Shown in pieces: positions 48,297 to 58,595 of a stretch of DNA of 60,000 bases. The stretch is from Membranipora membranacea (taxonomy: Eukaryota; Bryozoa; Gymnolaemata; Cheilostomatida; Membraniporidae), in NCBI GenBank assembly GCA_914767715.1, contig OU612068.1, forward strand, positions 29,452,001-29,512,000, in the 5' to 3' direction. Position 1 is the first letter of the stretch; every line of letters begins with the position of its first letter. Made by a program: the position numbers and the translations under genes. Under the pieces are notes generated by a model. The model did not search any database. It was not told where the DNA came from and saw only the letters and a list, made by a program, of their open reading frames with translations.

Positions 48297-51200
48297 TATG
48301 TTCCGTATGCATGTCGCCCCACAACCCTGATAACAGTATTCAAGCTACATCACTCCCATTACAAGTCTTTGCCGCTTGCTTTACTATATGTGTAAGGTGC
48401 CAGCTTTGCCTGCAATTTTGGTAGAATATGAAGAAACAGGGTTGTGAGGACTGGTCTGCATTACAATAACAAATCACCTGCGAATACTGACTCAGAGTTT
48501 TATTTGATTGCAGAAATCATTCCACATTTAAAAATGGGTCTCAATGGATATATAGTACACAATAACTTTGTGTACAGATCGACCAGTCCTCACACCCTCA
48601 TGTACACAATATTCCTCATTGTGTTCGCTTACGTCTTCTACCAGAAAATATGGCCTACGATGCGACGCCTGACTGCCTGCGGACTCAGAGTGGCGGTAAA
48701 TATACTATTCATTCAACACTTATCTAGATGTGTGTGTGCATATTCATTACAGGTCTATCGTTGTGTCACCGGAGGGGATCGTCGAGTCACCAGACCGAGG
48801 CCGACAGCTCGATTCAAAGAGAGAAATCGCCGAGTGTCCGGCAGTCACAGGAGTCGTGTTATCTCACAAGTGAGATACTGGGTACCTCCGGCCCCTTCAC
48901 CACTCAGCAGTACAACAACACTTGACCAACTTCAACATGACCAACTACCATAAGCTGTTCCTAGACTCCAACTACAAAGCAGCCCCATTCCAGGCTGCTA
49001 AGCCATTCTTCGCCTTATTTAATGCTTCAAACTACTGGATCCAGGCAGCTCTGGTCATCATCGTGTTCATCATACTAAACTTTATGCCGTTCATGAGGGA
49101 AGCTTCCCGACGAGCTGGTGGTGATCAATGTCCCAGCCTGTTTGGCATGTTTAAGGATGCGTTTGTCCGTAAGGAGGCGGTCCATCAGATCTGTAATCAG
49201 ACTCCGGATGGGTATAACCAAGGTGACGGAGGAGAGTCAGAGACTGAGGATTGTGAGGAGATAACCACTAGGAGATATAAGACAGTGAGAGAGGCTCGAT
49301 ATCCTCCCTGTCCGATGCCGTGTATACCTACAACTAACCGTGACACATGCAGGAAAGTTAGGTGTGAGGACACCTGCGGAGGACTGCCACCTCCCAGTCT
49401 TAGATGTTGTGAGCCGCGTGGTGAGCCACCATGTGGTGACCCGTGTGGTGACTCGTGTGATGAGAGCAGTGCTTGTGACATGATACCAGTGAGAGCTCAC
49501 TGCAGAGCGACTGAATACTCCGGCTGTGTACCTGTCAGAGCTCACTGCAGACGAGCTCCAAGCACCTGCAGGCCTGCATGCTGACACTATGACATTGTCA
49601 TACTACTGTCACTCCTTTGTCGATGTTCATGTACCGATTCATGATGAGATAACTCTAACAATGTTGTGTCGTTTGGACTGTTTGCCTTGTAGACTAAGTG
49701 ACTGTGTAATATTATGTTCTTATTTCCATGAAAGCAATAAAAACTCGAAAATATCAATCAACTGGTGAGCTGGTTTGTTAAATTGAGATCAACAAATCCT
49801 GACTTATTTTACTTCCTGATAGCAAAAACAAGTAATGTATGCTAACAACTGAGAGGACCAATAATCAAGAATTGGGCCAAAATCACTAACACTGCTTATT
49901 TTGTGTACTTACTTCATAGGCTGAGGCCACTCAGACATTGGTACTGGTTCAGTGCGGGTTTTGCTGGTTGAGGCCGTTGCTGGAGGCGTAGGAATGTTTG
50001 CTGTCTCTCTGTCTATATCCATGGCACTACCAACATAAAAACATTATCTAATTGTATATGTTATATATATTGTATAGTAACATGGATAATTTTATATCTA
50101 GCTCTTATTATCACAAGCCTCTTTTCTGTTATTCGCACACAGGGTCAGCAAAACTGCACAGTTAACAGCTATCCGGAGGGAAAGCTGACATGTCGGAGAA
50201 GTCGTAGCAGAGTAAGGAGATCGAGGTGTTAGTGTCACAGTAGACATCACTGATACACAGCCTCTATTTGACAGCAATAGTACACTGATAGCTACTGAGT
50301 GATAGTCACTGATACCCACTAACTGATGCATCGGGTCATTATTCACTGATTTTTACACCAGTTAGTCAGTAAGCTGTCTTTATTCATGCTTCATTCAAAT
50401 GTGTAATTAATAAATAAAACATGAGAAATTTTTAATGTTCATTGTTGTAAGTCAACTTCCTTATATAAAGCAACACTGAATGCTACTACACCCTAAAACT
50501 TATTGACTTATAAAGCTGGAAAACATACAAAACATATCTTTGAGTTATACCTGTGTGGGTCAGGATGTGGGTGAGGATTTGGAGGGCGATTATTAGCGAG
50601 TGCTGGTCTCCAGTTATTATATGGCTGTCTCATAGGAGGTCGTCCTCCACCACCAGGGGGCATGTTATATCTCGGCTGACTGTTCTCATATCTGTTGTGA
50701 TTATTCAGTCTAAATCTCACACCTCCAGGTCCACCTGATAAAAAGCTCAATGTGAGTAAATTTTGCAGTATTCATAAAGCACAGGTGACGTGTATAAATA
50801 TTAATCACAGAGTAAGGATATAGCCTTACTCTGCAATCATATTCTTACATGATAAAAGGTGCTCAAAAGATATTACATAAAATACGCAATACATAATATC
50901 ATCGGCTATGTGTAAAATGAGTACAATAAATGTGTTTAGATTAGACTGGACAGGGAGTCATGGTAACATGAGTGAGTATTATAGAGGATGACCTTTGTAG
51001 CCTCACTGACCTGGTGCTGAGTTGTTGAAGTGTGAAGAATATGGAGGTCTTTGTCCTCTGTGTGGTGGTGGGTAACCTGGGGGTGCCCCACTATGTGGTG
51101 GTCCCCCTAGGGGTGGGTATCCATATCCACTCATATGAGATGGGAATGAGTAACTGTAATAAAAAAATAATTTATTTCATCAGACAAACAAATTGTATGA

Positions 51201-51793
51201 CATCGGTACTGGTTTGAAAATATACCATTGATAAGAAAGGTCTGGTGTCACGCATCAAAAAACCAAGAATAACATATTGGTCGGCAAACTAAACTCACTT
51301 AGGGTAAGCTGGGTTGGGAGGTGGTATCCAGCTCGGTTGGGGACCAGACTGACCCATCTGAGGCAATGGGCCGGCTTGTAAGAACGACTGAACATTGGAG
51401 CTGCTGCTATTGTTATTCCGAGACGAGTTTTGCTCGGTAGATTTACTTTGTGTTTGCGTGGCCGCTAGCGCCTCCTGAGCTTTCTTCCATGCTTCATTAG
51501 TGCTGGGAAAGTGAAAATCCATATTTTAATATCAAAAAATGTATATGCAGGTGCTAGGCCCAAGGCAGTATGTGATGGAAGCCTGGCAAAATACCATCGC
51601 TAATTTTCAGTTGATCATTTTAGCGTTACTGATGCTTCACCAACAAAACGTCGGCAGCAATTTATCAGCTTCACCAACAAAGAGTTGACAGTATTTTATC
51701 AGCTGTGACCTTTCACGCCAATCTCTCATACTTGAGGTGGGGATTTATCTCATACCTGGCTGGGTCTTCATTCTCCATCTCGCCAACAGTCAT
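37199..51793 (-). CDS. LENG8: LENG8 homologue (SAC3/GANP-type, yeast Thp3-like), 16 exons
   Basis: Exons in transcript order: 51793-51756, 51502-51299, 51153-51011, 50734-50551, 50026-49913, 48233-48075, 47550-47395, 46953-46843, 46661-46536, 46251-46125, 45359-45270, 40762-40628, 39805-39737, 38598-38469, 38070-37863, 37373-37199 (stop TAG). They total 722 residues, all phases consistent. The N-terminus [20 protein letters not shown] (exons 1-2) is followed by a Pro/Gly-rich region. WPQPMKDWVTRCF and LDWSTYPIP are next, then an Arg/Ser-rich domain (residues about 280-370: [20 protein letters not shown]) and a basic [12 protein letters not shown] stretch. From about 460 the SAC3/PCI-type part has [65 protein letters not shown] and [11 protein letters not shown], matching LENG8 in order. 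Yeast Thp3, the related protein, works in transcription-coupled mRNA export and splicing. Another gene is nested in intron 5, and intron 11 carries a retroelement. Confidence 0.93.
38296..38341 (+). repeat. GC-rich dispersed repeat, copy B
   Basis: Reads CGGGGGCCGTCGGACGAGGGG, then CAAAAGTCTGGGGGG, CTCAGAC. It matches, with small gaps, the reverse strand of 24521-24600. It lies in LENG8 intron 14, 126-173 bases from the end of exon 14's flank. Confidence 0.6.
40763..45269 (-). other. LENG8 intron 11 (4.5 kb)
   Basis: The largest LENG8 intron. It contains the plus-strand non-LTR element at about 41.0-43.1 kb. The remainder (43.1-45.27 kb) has no open frame worth calling and only AT-rich sequence, including several TAATTA-type strings. 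Confidence 0.7.
41000..43010 (+). mobile_element. 5'-truncated non-LTR retrotransposon (RT domain, disrupted)
   Basis: At about 41320-41450 is the linker between endonuclease and RT ([15 protein letters not shown]). At 41523-42305 is RT with [59 protein letters not shown] (first catalytic Asp) and [19 protein letters not shown] at 42303-42305 interrupts the frame, which then resumes unchanged with [11 protein letters not shown] (YADD box) at 42342 and [21 protein letters not shown] second break lies at about 42822. The C-terminal tail ([25 protein letters not shown]) ends near 43004. The apurinic endonuclease domain is missing. The element is opposite in strand to LENG8 and is not functional as it stands. 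Confidence 0.85.
48268..48294. repeat. (TA)n microsatellite
   Basis: About 13 uninterrupted TA dinucleotides just upstream (in transcript sense) of LENG8 exon 6 and upstream of the nested gene's first exon. Confidence 0.85.
48534..49584 (+). CDS. Membrane protein with Cys/Pro-rich tail, nested in LENG8 intron 5
   Basis: Preferred model: exons 48534-48695, 48753-48869 and 48994-49584 (stop TGA), 289 residues. All introns are GT-AG and all joins phase 0. TM1 is at about 22-38 ([16 protein letters not shown]) and TM2 at about residues 105-122 ([19 protein letters not shown]). An Arg-rich loop lies between them and a long tail follows, with [20 protein letters not shown], then [26 protein letters not shown] and two copies of PVRAHCR. 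Alternative: intron 2 is not removed, and two overlapping ORFs result, 120 residues (48534-48695 plus 48753-48953) and 220 residues (48922-49584). An acceptor ending at 48512 suggests a 5' non-coding exon. No family is recognised. Cys clusters suggest metal binding, disulfide cross-linking or palmitoylation; this is not shown. Confidence 0.6.
49736..49741 (+). terminator. Poly(A) signal AATAAA of the nested gene
   Basis: This canonical hexamer lies 151 bases after the stop of the Cys-rich ORF and is followed by a GTGAGCTGGTTTGTT GU-rich element. It supports a real plus-strand transcript inside LENG8 intron 5. Confidence 0.65.
51640..51708. repeat. Diverged 35-bp direct repeat in LENG8 intron 1
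   Basis: Two adjacent units start CTTCACCAACAAA and end ATTTTATCAG or AATTTATCAG, with several differences between them. A small local duplication. Confidence 0.55.
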
Positions 51794-53650
51794 CTCATAC
51801 TTCTCAGGCTGTTAGATGTATGTGTGTACCACTCCTGCCAGCCGCTATGGCGTAAGCAACCTGCTTTGAAAAGGCTGAGGTAAACTGCTTGGTAGTACAA
51901 TAATAATGCCTAGCCTACACTACACCGCAAACCAAATAATCAATTTGATTTGTTTCTACCTAGATGGATGTGGGTTGATGCTTCAGAGAATACCAATCAT
52001 TAAATCAGTCAGTGATTAAGACTAAGTCAAGTAAGTGGGTAACATAAGACAACAGTGACTGAGTGTGACCAAGTCGAAGGTGTGACAAATATCATTATTA
52101 TGCAATGAGGTACAATAAGTACATACATAGCAAGCAAGCTTCCAATTTAATGAGAGCATCGATCAAAATACAGGTCTGGAGTAATACTAACCTTTAGGCT
52201 CCAAGTAACAAGGAGTTACTTCTTGGAAGTAAGTGAGTTTAGAATTAGTAGTAGGTAGTAGTGAAGTGAGTCTAGGCAAGAGAGTTATTTACTTTCAGCT
52301 GTTGTTGTCTGATGATATTGATTGATAGTTATCACCAAGTTTCTGAGTTAAAGGTCTCACAAGAAGGTACAGAAGCAGCAAGACAGATTACTTGTTGGTA
52401 GACAAGGTGAAATATAAATCAAGCTCTTGATAGGAGGCAGTTTATGGTATTTTCATCCAGCTTTGGGGTGTACAAAGTGCTCGCTTGAGAATTGCTGATA
52501 TGAATGGCTACCACAAAGGAGTAATCTCCCTCTGTTGGGTTAACTCAAAAATATAGACTTTCTTATGATAAATTGGAATATCTCAAAGGAGTTTATTTTG
52601 TGGCTATTAAAAGGGTTTTTGCAACTGATGAAGCATTTGAGAACTGATAACTCCTTTCCATTGAATTCCATATCGAGAAGAATCTAATTCAGTGCTCCTT
52701 TCACATAAATTCTACCAGGATTTTACCCTCCCTGATTCTACTCAGGACTGGGAGCAGCGGGACAGGAGTTTGTCCCAAACTAAGACTCAGGGGAAGCAGA
52801 AGACATATGATAGAGAATTTAAACTCCAACTTTAGGAAAGTCTTGCCAACTCCCATACCACGGAATTAAAAGACAAAGCATTAGCGAATCACAAAGTCTC
52901 AACTTATGTCCCACCCATTCATCCAACCAATGAACTCCCTCTTCATTGATCCAACCCATTCATCCAACCAATGACAGGGAGTTTAGTGATCCATCCATCC
53001 ATCCAGAATTATGTTGTCTTCATGATGGTCAAAACTTCCATCTGATTCTCAACTGTTCATGGTTTGTTTTAATTATGATCGACAATCTGATGATGTAGCA
53101 AACACAACTTTTTCAAAAGTTACAGAATTTATTCATGTAAGCAATGAACTAAACTTTAGTTCATTGATGTAAGCCTTTGAACTTCACCAACAATCCATCA
53201 CTTTGTATAATACATTTTGTTAACGATTCAATATATAAATAATTTCAACAGCACAAATTAATTTAAACCTACATTAGTATCAGCCTTCAAGTAGAGAAAA
53301 AACATTGCTATCAACCATAATGCCAATGGCGTCTTAAAAAATCAGGTGAAAATTGTATAGCAGCTACTTTACTGTGCATAACTACTAGTCCATTAAAAAA
53401 CTTTCTTGAATAAAAACAAAAAGCGTAACCACTAATCAAAATCTGGTGTTAAAATCTGATTACTGACATCAAGTCCCCAGATAACAAGATATTCCTGTGT
53501 ATAGATGAGATGACCCTGTAACATGAGTCTGGGACCACTGTTCTGGGTTATTTATACAATTATCACCTGATTACACAGTTAGAGATAGGAAGTGTAAAGT
53601 GGATAAAATATGTTGATTGTCTGCGCTGGTTTAGATTAGATGTGATGTAT
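51794..53650. other. Spacer: LENG8 upstream region and 3' flank of the four-TM gene
   Basis: No supported gene. Near 52914 and 52958 the string CCCATTCATCCAACCAATGA occurs twice. The left part should hold the LENG8 promoter; no TATA box is obvious. Confidence 0.5.
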
Positions 53651-56371
53651 CTAGTATCTGGGTGTGTAGTATGCTCGTGGAGATGAAGGATAGTCCTGGT
53701 ATCTGGTCATTGGGGGAGGCGCTGTCAGTCTTGGATAATCCCTTGGGCTAGATTTGGTCTGAAGAGGCCTGCCATAGTCCATTGTAGGATAGTAGGGCAT
53801 CGGCATTGTTGATTGCCTGCTATACTGCTGACCATACTTGTCAGGATTCCTTCTCTGTTAAAAAAAAGACACGCATTGATCACACATCCAATGAGGAATT
53901 GTAGAAATTTAATGGTGTGTACTCCTGATGTGCTCGAGGACTGAGTCCACAAGTTTCTACTGTGATATTATGATCCACAGCTTCACAAGCAAAGCAAACG
54001 TGCAAATAAAGTAAGCATTGATAGTCGAGGTGTTTGAGTAAGCTGTTGTATACTTTGCGCATGTGCAACTAATCAGTTCAGGTGGTTGGTTATCTTTGCA
54101 CAGTAGCGACTGAACTAATTCAAATGTGCTTGAGTTCTTCAACTGAAATATCACCCCACCCGCACCAGATAAAAGTTAGCTTATATAGGCAAAATGTAAA
54201 CTGGTCAATTGGGCCAGGTTGTGCACTGTCGCTGCGGTACAGAGAGACCGATAACTCAGAGTAGATCTTCTAGTAGTGTGCAATATGTAATATGATCACG
54301 ATCAACAAAGCAAGTTATCTTCAGCCTCATAGCAGCAAACCTACCTGTCTTGCTGGGAATGTCTGAGAAATTAAAAACAACATCACAGATGAATAAACCT
54401 AATACATGCATTTTCCTTTGGATAGATGATTTGATAGATTCGACACGCGGCAGAAACAACTCGCAGGTTCAATGTTGCCTTTGATTCAACAATGAAAATT
54501 TTTAATAATCTTACTCAACTGGTTTCTGTAATTTTCATATCTGATAATTTCAGGCTCCCCTAACCCAGCATCCTGGCAATTACATATGGATGTGATTTGG
54601 GTTCGACAAAAATATACACCACCCCTCTCTCACGCCTTTACCCCAATTATCACTGTATATTAGATATACTTACGACACATTGAGCGGAGATTGAGATGGA
54701 TAGGAAAATGATCACTAGAACAGCAATTATCGACCAAAGTACCAACTTTGTGATCATCAGTCCCTGCACACTGTCAAAAGAGAAACTCAAAATTATCAAC
54801 AGATATAAACTATCTAGAAAGACCAAATTCGCCCTTTGTTTTTCAGGTCATTAACCAATGTCATACAGAAGAGCAGAGCAAGCTTGTAGTTTTGGCTTAG
54901 CAGGTATATTGACATTCCCAAATTATGTACTTATACAGTATAACATGTATACTATATTATATATTCATAGCTAGTTTATCAGCGCAGTAGCGTAATATGA
55001 ATAGATCAGATGGATAAGAGTATATATAATTGGCTTACAGTGAGCCAGCAGATTGTTTATACAATCCCAGCACCGATCCGAAGGTAACAGCCTCATAGAC
55101 GATGAGCCCGAGTACAGTAAGGAACGCTAGTCCTGTCACCACTGTGTGAAGTATATACTGGAACACAATAAGAGAAAGCTGGCTTTGTAGGAACACATCA
55201 GCCATGCTTGTAAGGTGGCCTCTCAATATCACTTGTTTGATGGCGATTTTGTTTTCAAATAATTGTGAGCGTTTTCTAAATCAACTCAAAGTAGAGGTTT
55301 GTTTTGTTGTGGATGTCTTTCACAATGTTTCAAAATCGACTATCACTTTGTAGTGGGGAGGGGTAGTTTAAAGTTTCCTTATTTTCAAGTTTGAGACGTT
55401 ATTCCATTTTGAACTAATTATAGGACATTTCTGACTGCCGGACGCTAAAATGAAGAAGAAGTACTTACCACTCCTCTGTGTCGACTTATTGCAGCAGCTA
55501 ATGCAAGCCAAATTGCCGGGACAATAAACTATAAAACACAAAATGCATACATTCTTGATCTGTAGTGTAATGTTATATCAGTGTGACGAGTTGATAAAGG
55601 CGCATTAATCCGAGTCATCGGACATGATGAGAAGCAAAGTATCACATTAAACTACAAAAGAGAATTCGCCATAAGAATCGTCTCGGCAATCACTTTTAGA
55701 TAATGATAAATTTTTCCATGACACCATAAGTCTTGTTCATTCTGATGGTCATCGATGATGGATCCTTGTCAGTTATTACACATGATAGTATTTTCTTTGG
55801 TCAATAGAAGGGATTGACATCTCATGGTCCATTATGAATCAACAGTCATTATATCGAAACACTGACCAGGGCTAATGAGACAAGCTCCACGGATGAGTTG
55901 AGAAGTACTGCACTGGAATAAATTGACCCAAGCAGGGCATTCACTGTCGCTGTCACTGCCAGCTGTGTCAGAACTGTAAAAAATAGATATAAAGCACTAT
56001 ATTGCTAGCATGAGGGCACATTAATACGTTCCATCCATATCTGAAAAAAGAGGGAGGAAAATTGATATATCGGTAGCAGCTCCACCATTGAAGATGTATA
56101 TGTGTTTCCATTATAAGCGAAAAATACCCAAGCTGATTGTACGATCTGTAAGCTGTACAAGCGCTGAGATATATGTAAAACATTGAATCAGCTGCTAGAT
56201 TAGCTATTCCTGTGTGTAACGGTGTAATTCAGGGAGGGAATAGCTTGTTCGATTTCAATCAATTATTTAATACAATCCTCAAAAGTATTCTCTTGCAACC
56301 TTACCAAAAAACAGAAGAATAAGAGCTATGGTGACCATAGTGATCTTAATCCAGCGCTTCTCCACCGCCAT
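53651..56371 (-). CDS. Four-TM membrane protein with Tyr/Pro-rich tail, 7 exons incl. an 18-nt micro-exon
   Basis: Exons in transcript order: 56371-56305, 55973-55867, 55528-55469, 55157-55039, 54770-54674, 54362-54345, 53854-53651 (stop TAG). All phases agree, giving 223 residues. The N-terminus MAVEKRWIKITMV leads into TM1 (about 9-28). An outer loop has an NSS glycosylation sequon at Asn48. TM2 is about 54-74 (LVSLALFIVPAIWLALAAAI), TM3 about 81-104 and TM4 about 124-147 (VLWSIIAVLVIIFLSISI). The tail (157-223) is rich in Tyr, Pro, Arg and Ser (YYPTMDYGRP, PRAYYTPRY*). The topology recalls tetraspan groups such as claudin/EMP or MARVEL proteins, but the claudin W-GLW-C-C signature is absent and I assign no family. 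The 18-nt exon codes TFPARQ and is in frame whether included or skipped. The N-terminal Met is the first in an open exon. Confidence 0.75.
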
Positions 56372-56959
56372 GTCTACTACTTTTAATCCTGTAAACTCTC
56401 GGTGTAGTAAGTAGTGTAGCTCTAAATGAGCGCAGCGACCTGATAGTCAAGTGATCAACAGTAGGGCGGTGTCTCAACTGTGTGACACTGACCTAGATTA
56501 AAACTAGTCATACATCAGTGCAAGTCTTTTGTCAATAGGGCACAATCAGGCAATAGTGCTTGCTATATTACATTCATTGAATGAGATTTGGTTTTCTTTT
56601 CTCTACAAATTGTTTTGTGCATTAAAATATTGACATAAAAGATCCTAGGTAAAGAATTTCTTTCATCGGTATCAAAGCTCATGTTAAGACTATTATCATA
56701 ACTATTGCAGATCCATAGACCTCTGTTGTTTATGCTTCTACACATGTATCCTCAATGTATTGTGTGTAGTTTCTTGTTTCTGTTGTATAGAAGTTTCCTA
56801 AGCCAACTGTATCAGTTTTGATTCATTATTAAAACTTCACAACTGAGACTATCATAACATTCCATTTTGTTTTGCTTCTAAATAGCATCATCGTCTAGTA
56901 ACAAAAAATGTTCGGATTGAGCAGAGCTTATGAATTAATTAGCTACCATTCTGTCACAA

Positions 56960-57019
56960 AACCCAGTACATAAAGGGTGTATAATCATAACCCAGTACAT
57001 AAAGAGTGTATAATCATAA
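56960..57019. repeat. Two-copy 30-bp tandem repeat
   Basis: The unit ACCCAGTACATAAAGGGTGT, then ATAATCATAA occurs twice in tandem, differing at one base (GGG versus GAG). Confidence 0.8.
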
Positions 57020-57612
57020 TCGTAAGTTTTTCCGGGTCTTAAATAACTTTAATGACATATACAATGTTTTATCGCGCTGGCCAAGCTTTCAAAACCATGG
57101 CTTGAAATCATTCCCATCACAAAATCATACAGTGTTTCAGATGCCTAAGTGTAAACTATCTTAGTGAGAAGTTATGCTATCAGAGAAAAATTGATTACAG
57201 ACTATTTACTGTGTTCTGTGTGAAGAAGACTCCAAACACAACATGAGTTGTAAAGAGTATTTTTTAGGCAGGAGGGATGAGATAATTCTATCAAGGAGTG
57301 AGTTCCTTTTAACTCCTTGGTCATGCAGTTGTTGAGGAATATGAGACATTTTTAACACTGATATTGTGGTATTACTATGTACAGAACACCTCAAATTTAC
57401 GCATAATACTGATTAATAAATTAAACACATATTATTAACGCTGTCCCTGCCTGTACAATCAGTCAGCCGCCTATATAGCCCCTCGCGACACTCGTAGTAT
57501 AGATCCAGAATGTAAGCATATAACATCAGATTTTATATACCTCTATGCAGAGAGAATTGACCCTGTTCCACTTTAATTAACCACGTAAGCCCTAAGATTC
57601 AGTACAGGCATG

Positions 57613-57677
57613 TAGCCTTGTAACGCAGCCAATATTTTCTTTTTGTTGTCAAAAAGAGCAGCTGCGCGACAAGGCTA
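57613..57677. repeat. Short inverted-repeat element, TAGCCTTGT family copy 3
   Basis: The left end TAGCCTTGTAACGCAGC faces GCTGCGCGACAAGGCTA on the right with two mismatches in 17. About 31 bases lie between. It shares ends with the hairpins at 22818 and 23125. Confidence 0.75.
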
Positions 57678-58544
57678 ACAGGAATGATTAAAAACAAGTT
57701 TAGGGGGTCTAGCAAAGGAGTAAGGTCTTTTACTCTTTGGATACACATACTTATCCAAGGGTAACTGATCTATGGTTTTCTAAAAATCCATAGGATATTC
57801 GCAGAACTAATCACTATCTTCAACTAGGGAGTCTCACGTCAGCCCAATACTTATATCATTAGCTCATGTCAGTATTTAGGAGTTGTCCTATTAATATGCT
57901 TGAGGCGATAACTCATAATACGTAAAAGGGTTGGCACCATTGATATGAATATATATGATATATAGATATGAATATATATCAGTGGTTGGCACCATAGATA
58001 TAAAATCAAGAGTATTGTTAAATCTATGGTTGGCAAAGACTTACCTTTTGAATATTAGTTTCATGTTGGTTAAAATCAAGAGGTGATAACACTCAACACA
58101 TCCTGAATAGCAGGTGGCAAAAAGTTTGTTGTCTTGGGTGACAGGCTAGATAGCTCCAAATTGTTGGCAGGTCAAAGTACACTAGACTTCCGTGGTACTC
58201 AAACGAATTTCCTATATACAAATATGAGTCAAGATCTGGATGAACATGACCTTTTAGAGATTTATTTAATTGCATCGGAGATTAAATATAGACTTGAGGG
58301 ATCTTTATCATGGCTCTAGCTGTTTTCCCCAGGCTGAGTCCAGACTTTCCTAACAGAACCCTTCCAAGGTCAAGAAAATCAATCATAGCAATAGATAGTG
58401 GAGTACATCCTATTCTACGGCTTCAGTGCATGTAGAGGCGAGAGAGGAAACAACAGATTCACTTCATAAATTAAACATGAAAAAGTGTGGTGCCAGCTAT
58501 AATGTGAACGAGAGAGATCCCCTAGAGCTAGACCATCTTATTAA

Positions 58545-58595
58545 TAGCCTTATCTTAGCTGCCCTAATCCTTAATGGGGCGCTGAGATAAGGCTA
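58545..58595. repeat. Short inverted-repeat element, TAGCCTT family copy 4
   Basis: TAGCCTTATCTTAGCTGCCC faces GGGGCGCTGAGATAAGGCTA, with two mismatches in 20 and an 11-base loop. The end motif differs from the others by one base (TAGCCTTATC). Confidence 0.75.

Larger units (their letters stand above)
48234..49912 (-). other. LENG8 intron 5, host of a nested gene
   Basis: This 1.68 kb intron carries on the opposite strand a complete-looking gene (48.51-49.75 kb) with its own poly(A) signal, and a (TA)n microsatellite at 48268-48294. Confidence 0.75.

Noticed and set aside
49197-49587. Minus-strand ORFs over the Cys-rich region
   Set aside because: Antisense shadows of the nested gene, biased by its repetitive GC-rich codons.
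51520-51522. ATG giving [12 protein letters not shown] as the LENG8 start
   Set aside because: The bases before STNEAW form a polypyrimidine tract plus CAG acceptor, and an upstream exon (51793-51756) joins in phase to give [13 protein letters not shown], which resembles the family N-terminus better.
58134-58319. 61-codon ORF in the gene-poor right end
   Set aside because: Composition is plausible, but there is no homology I recognise and no neighbouring exon with matching phase.
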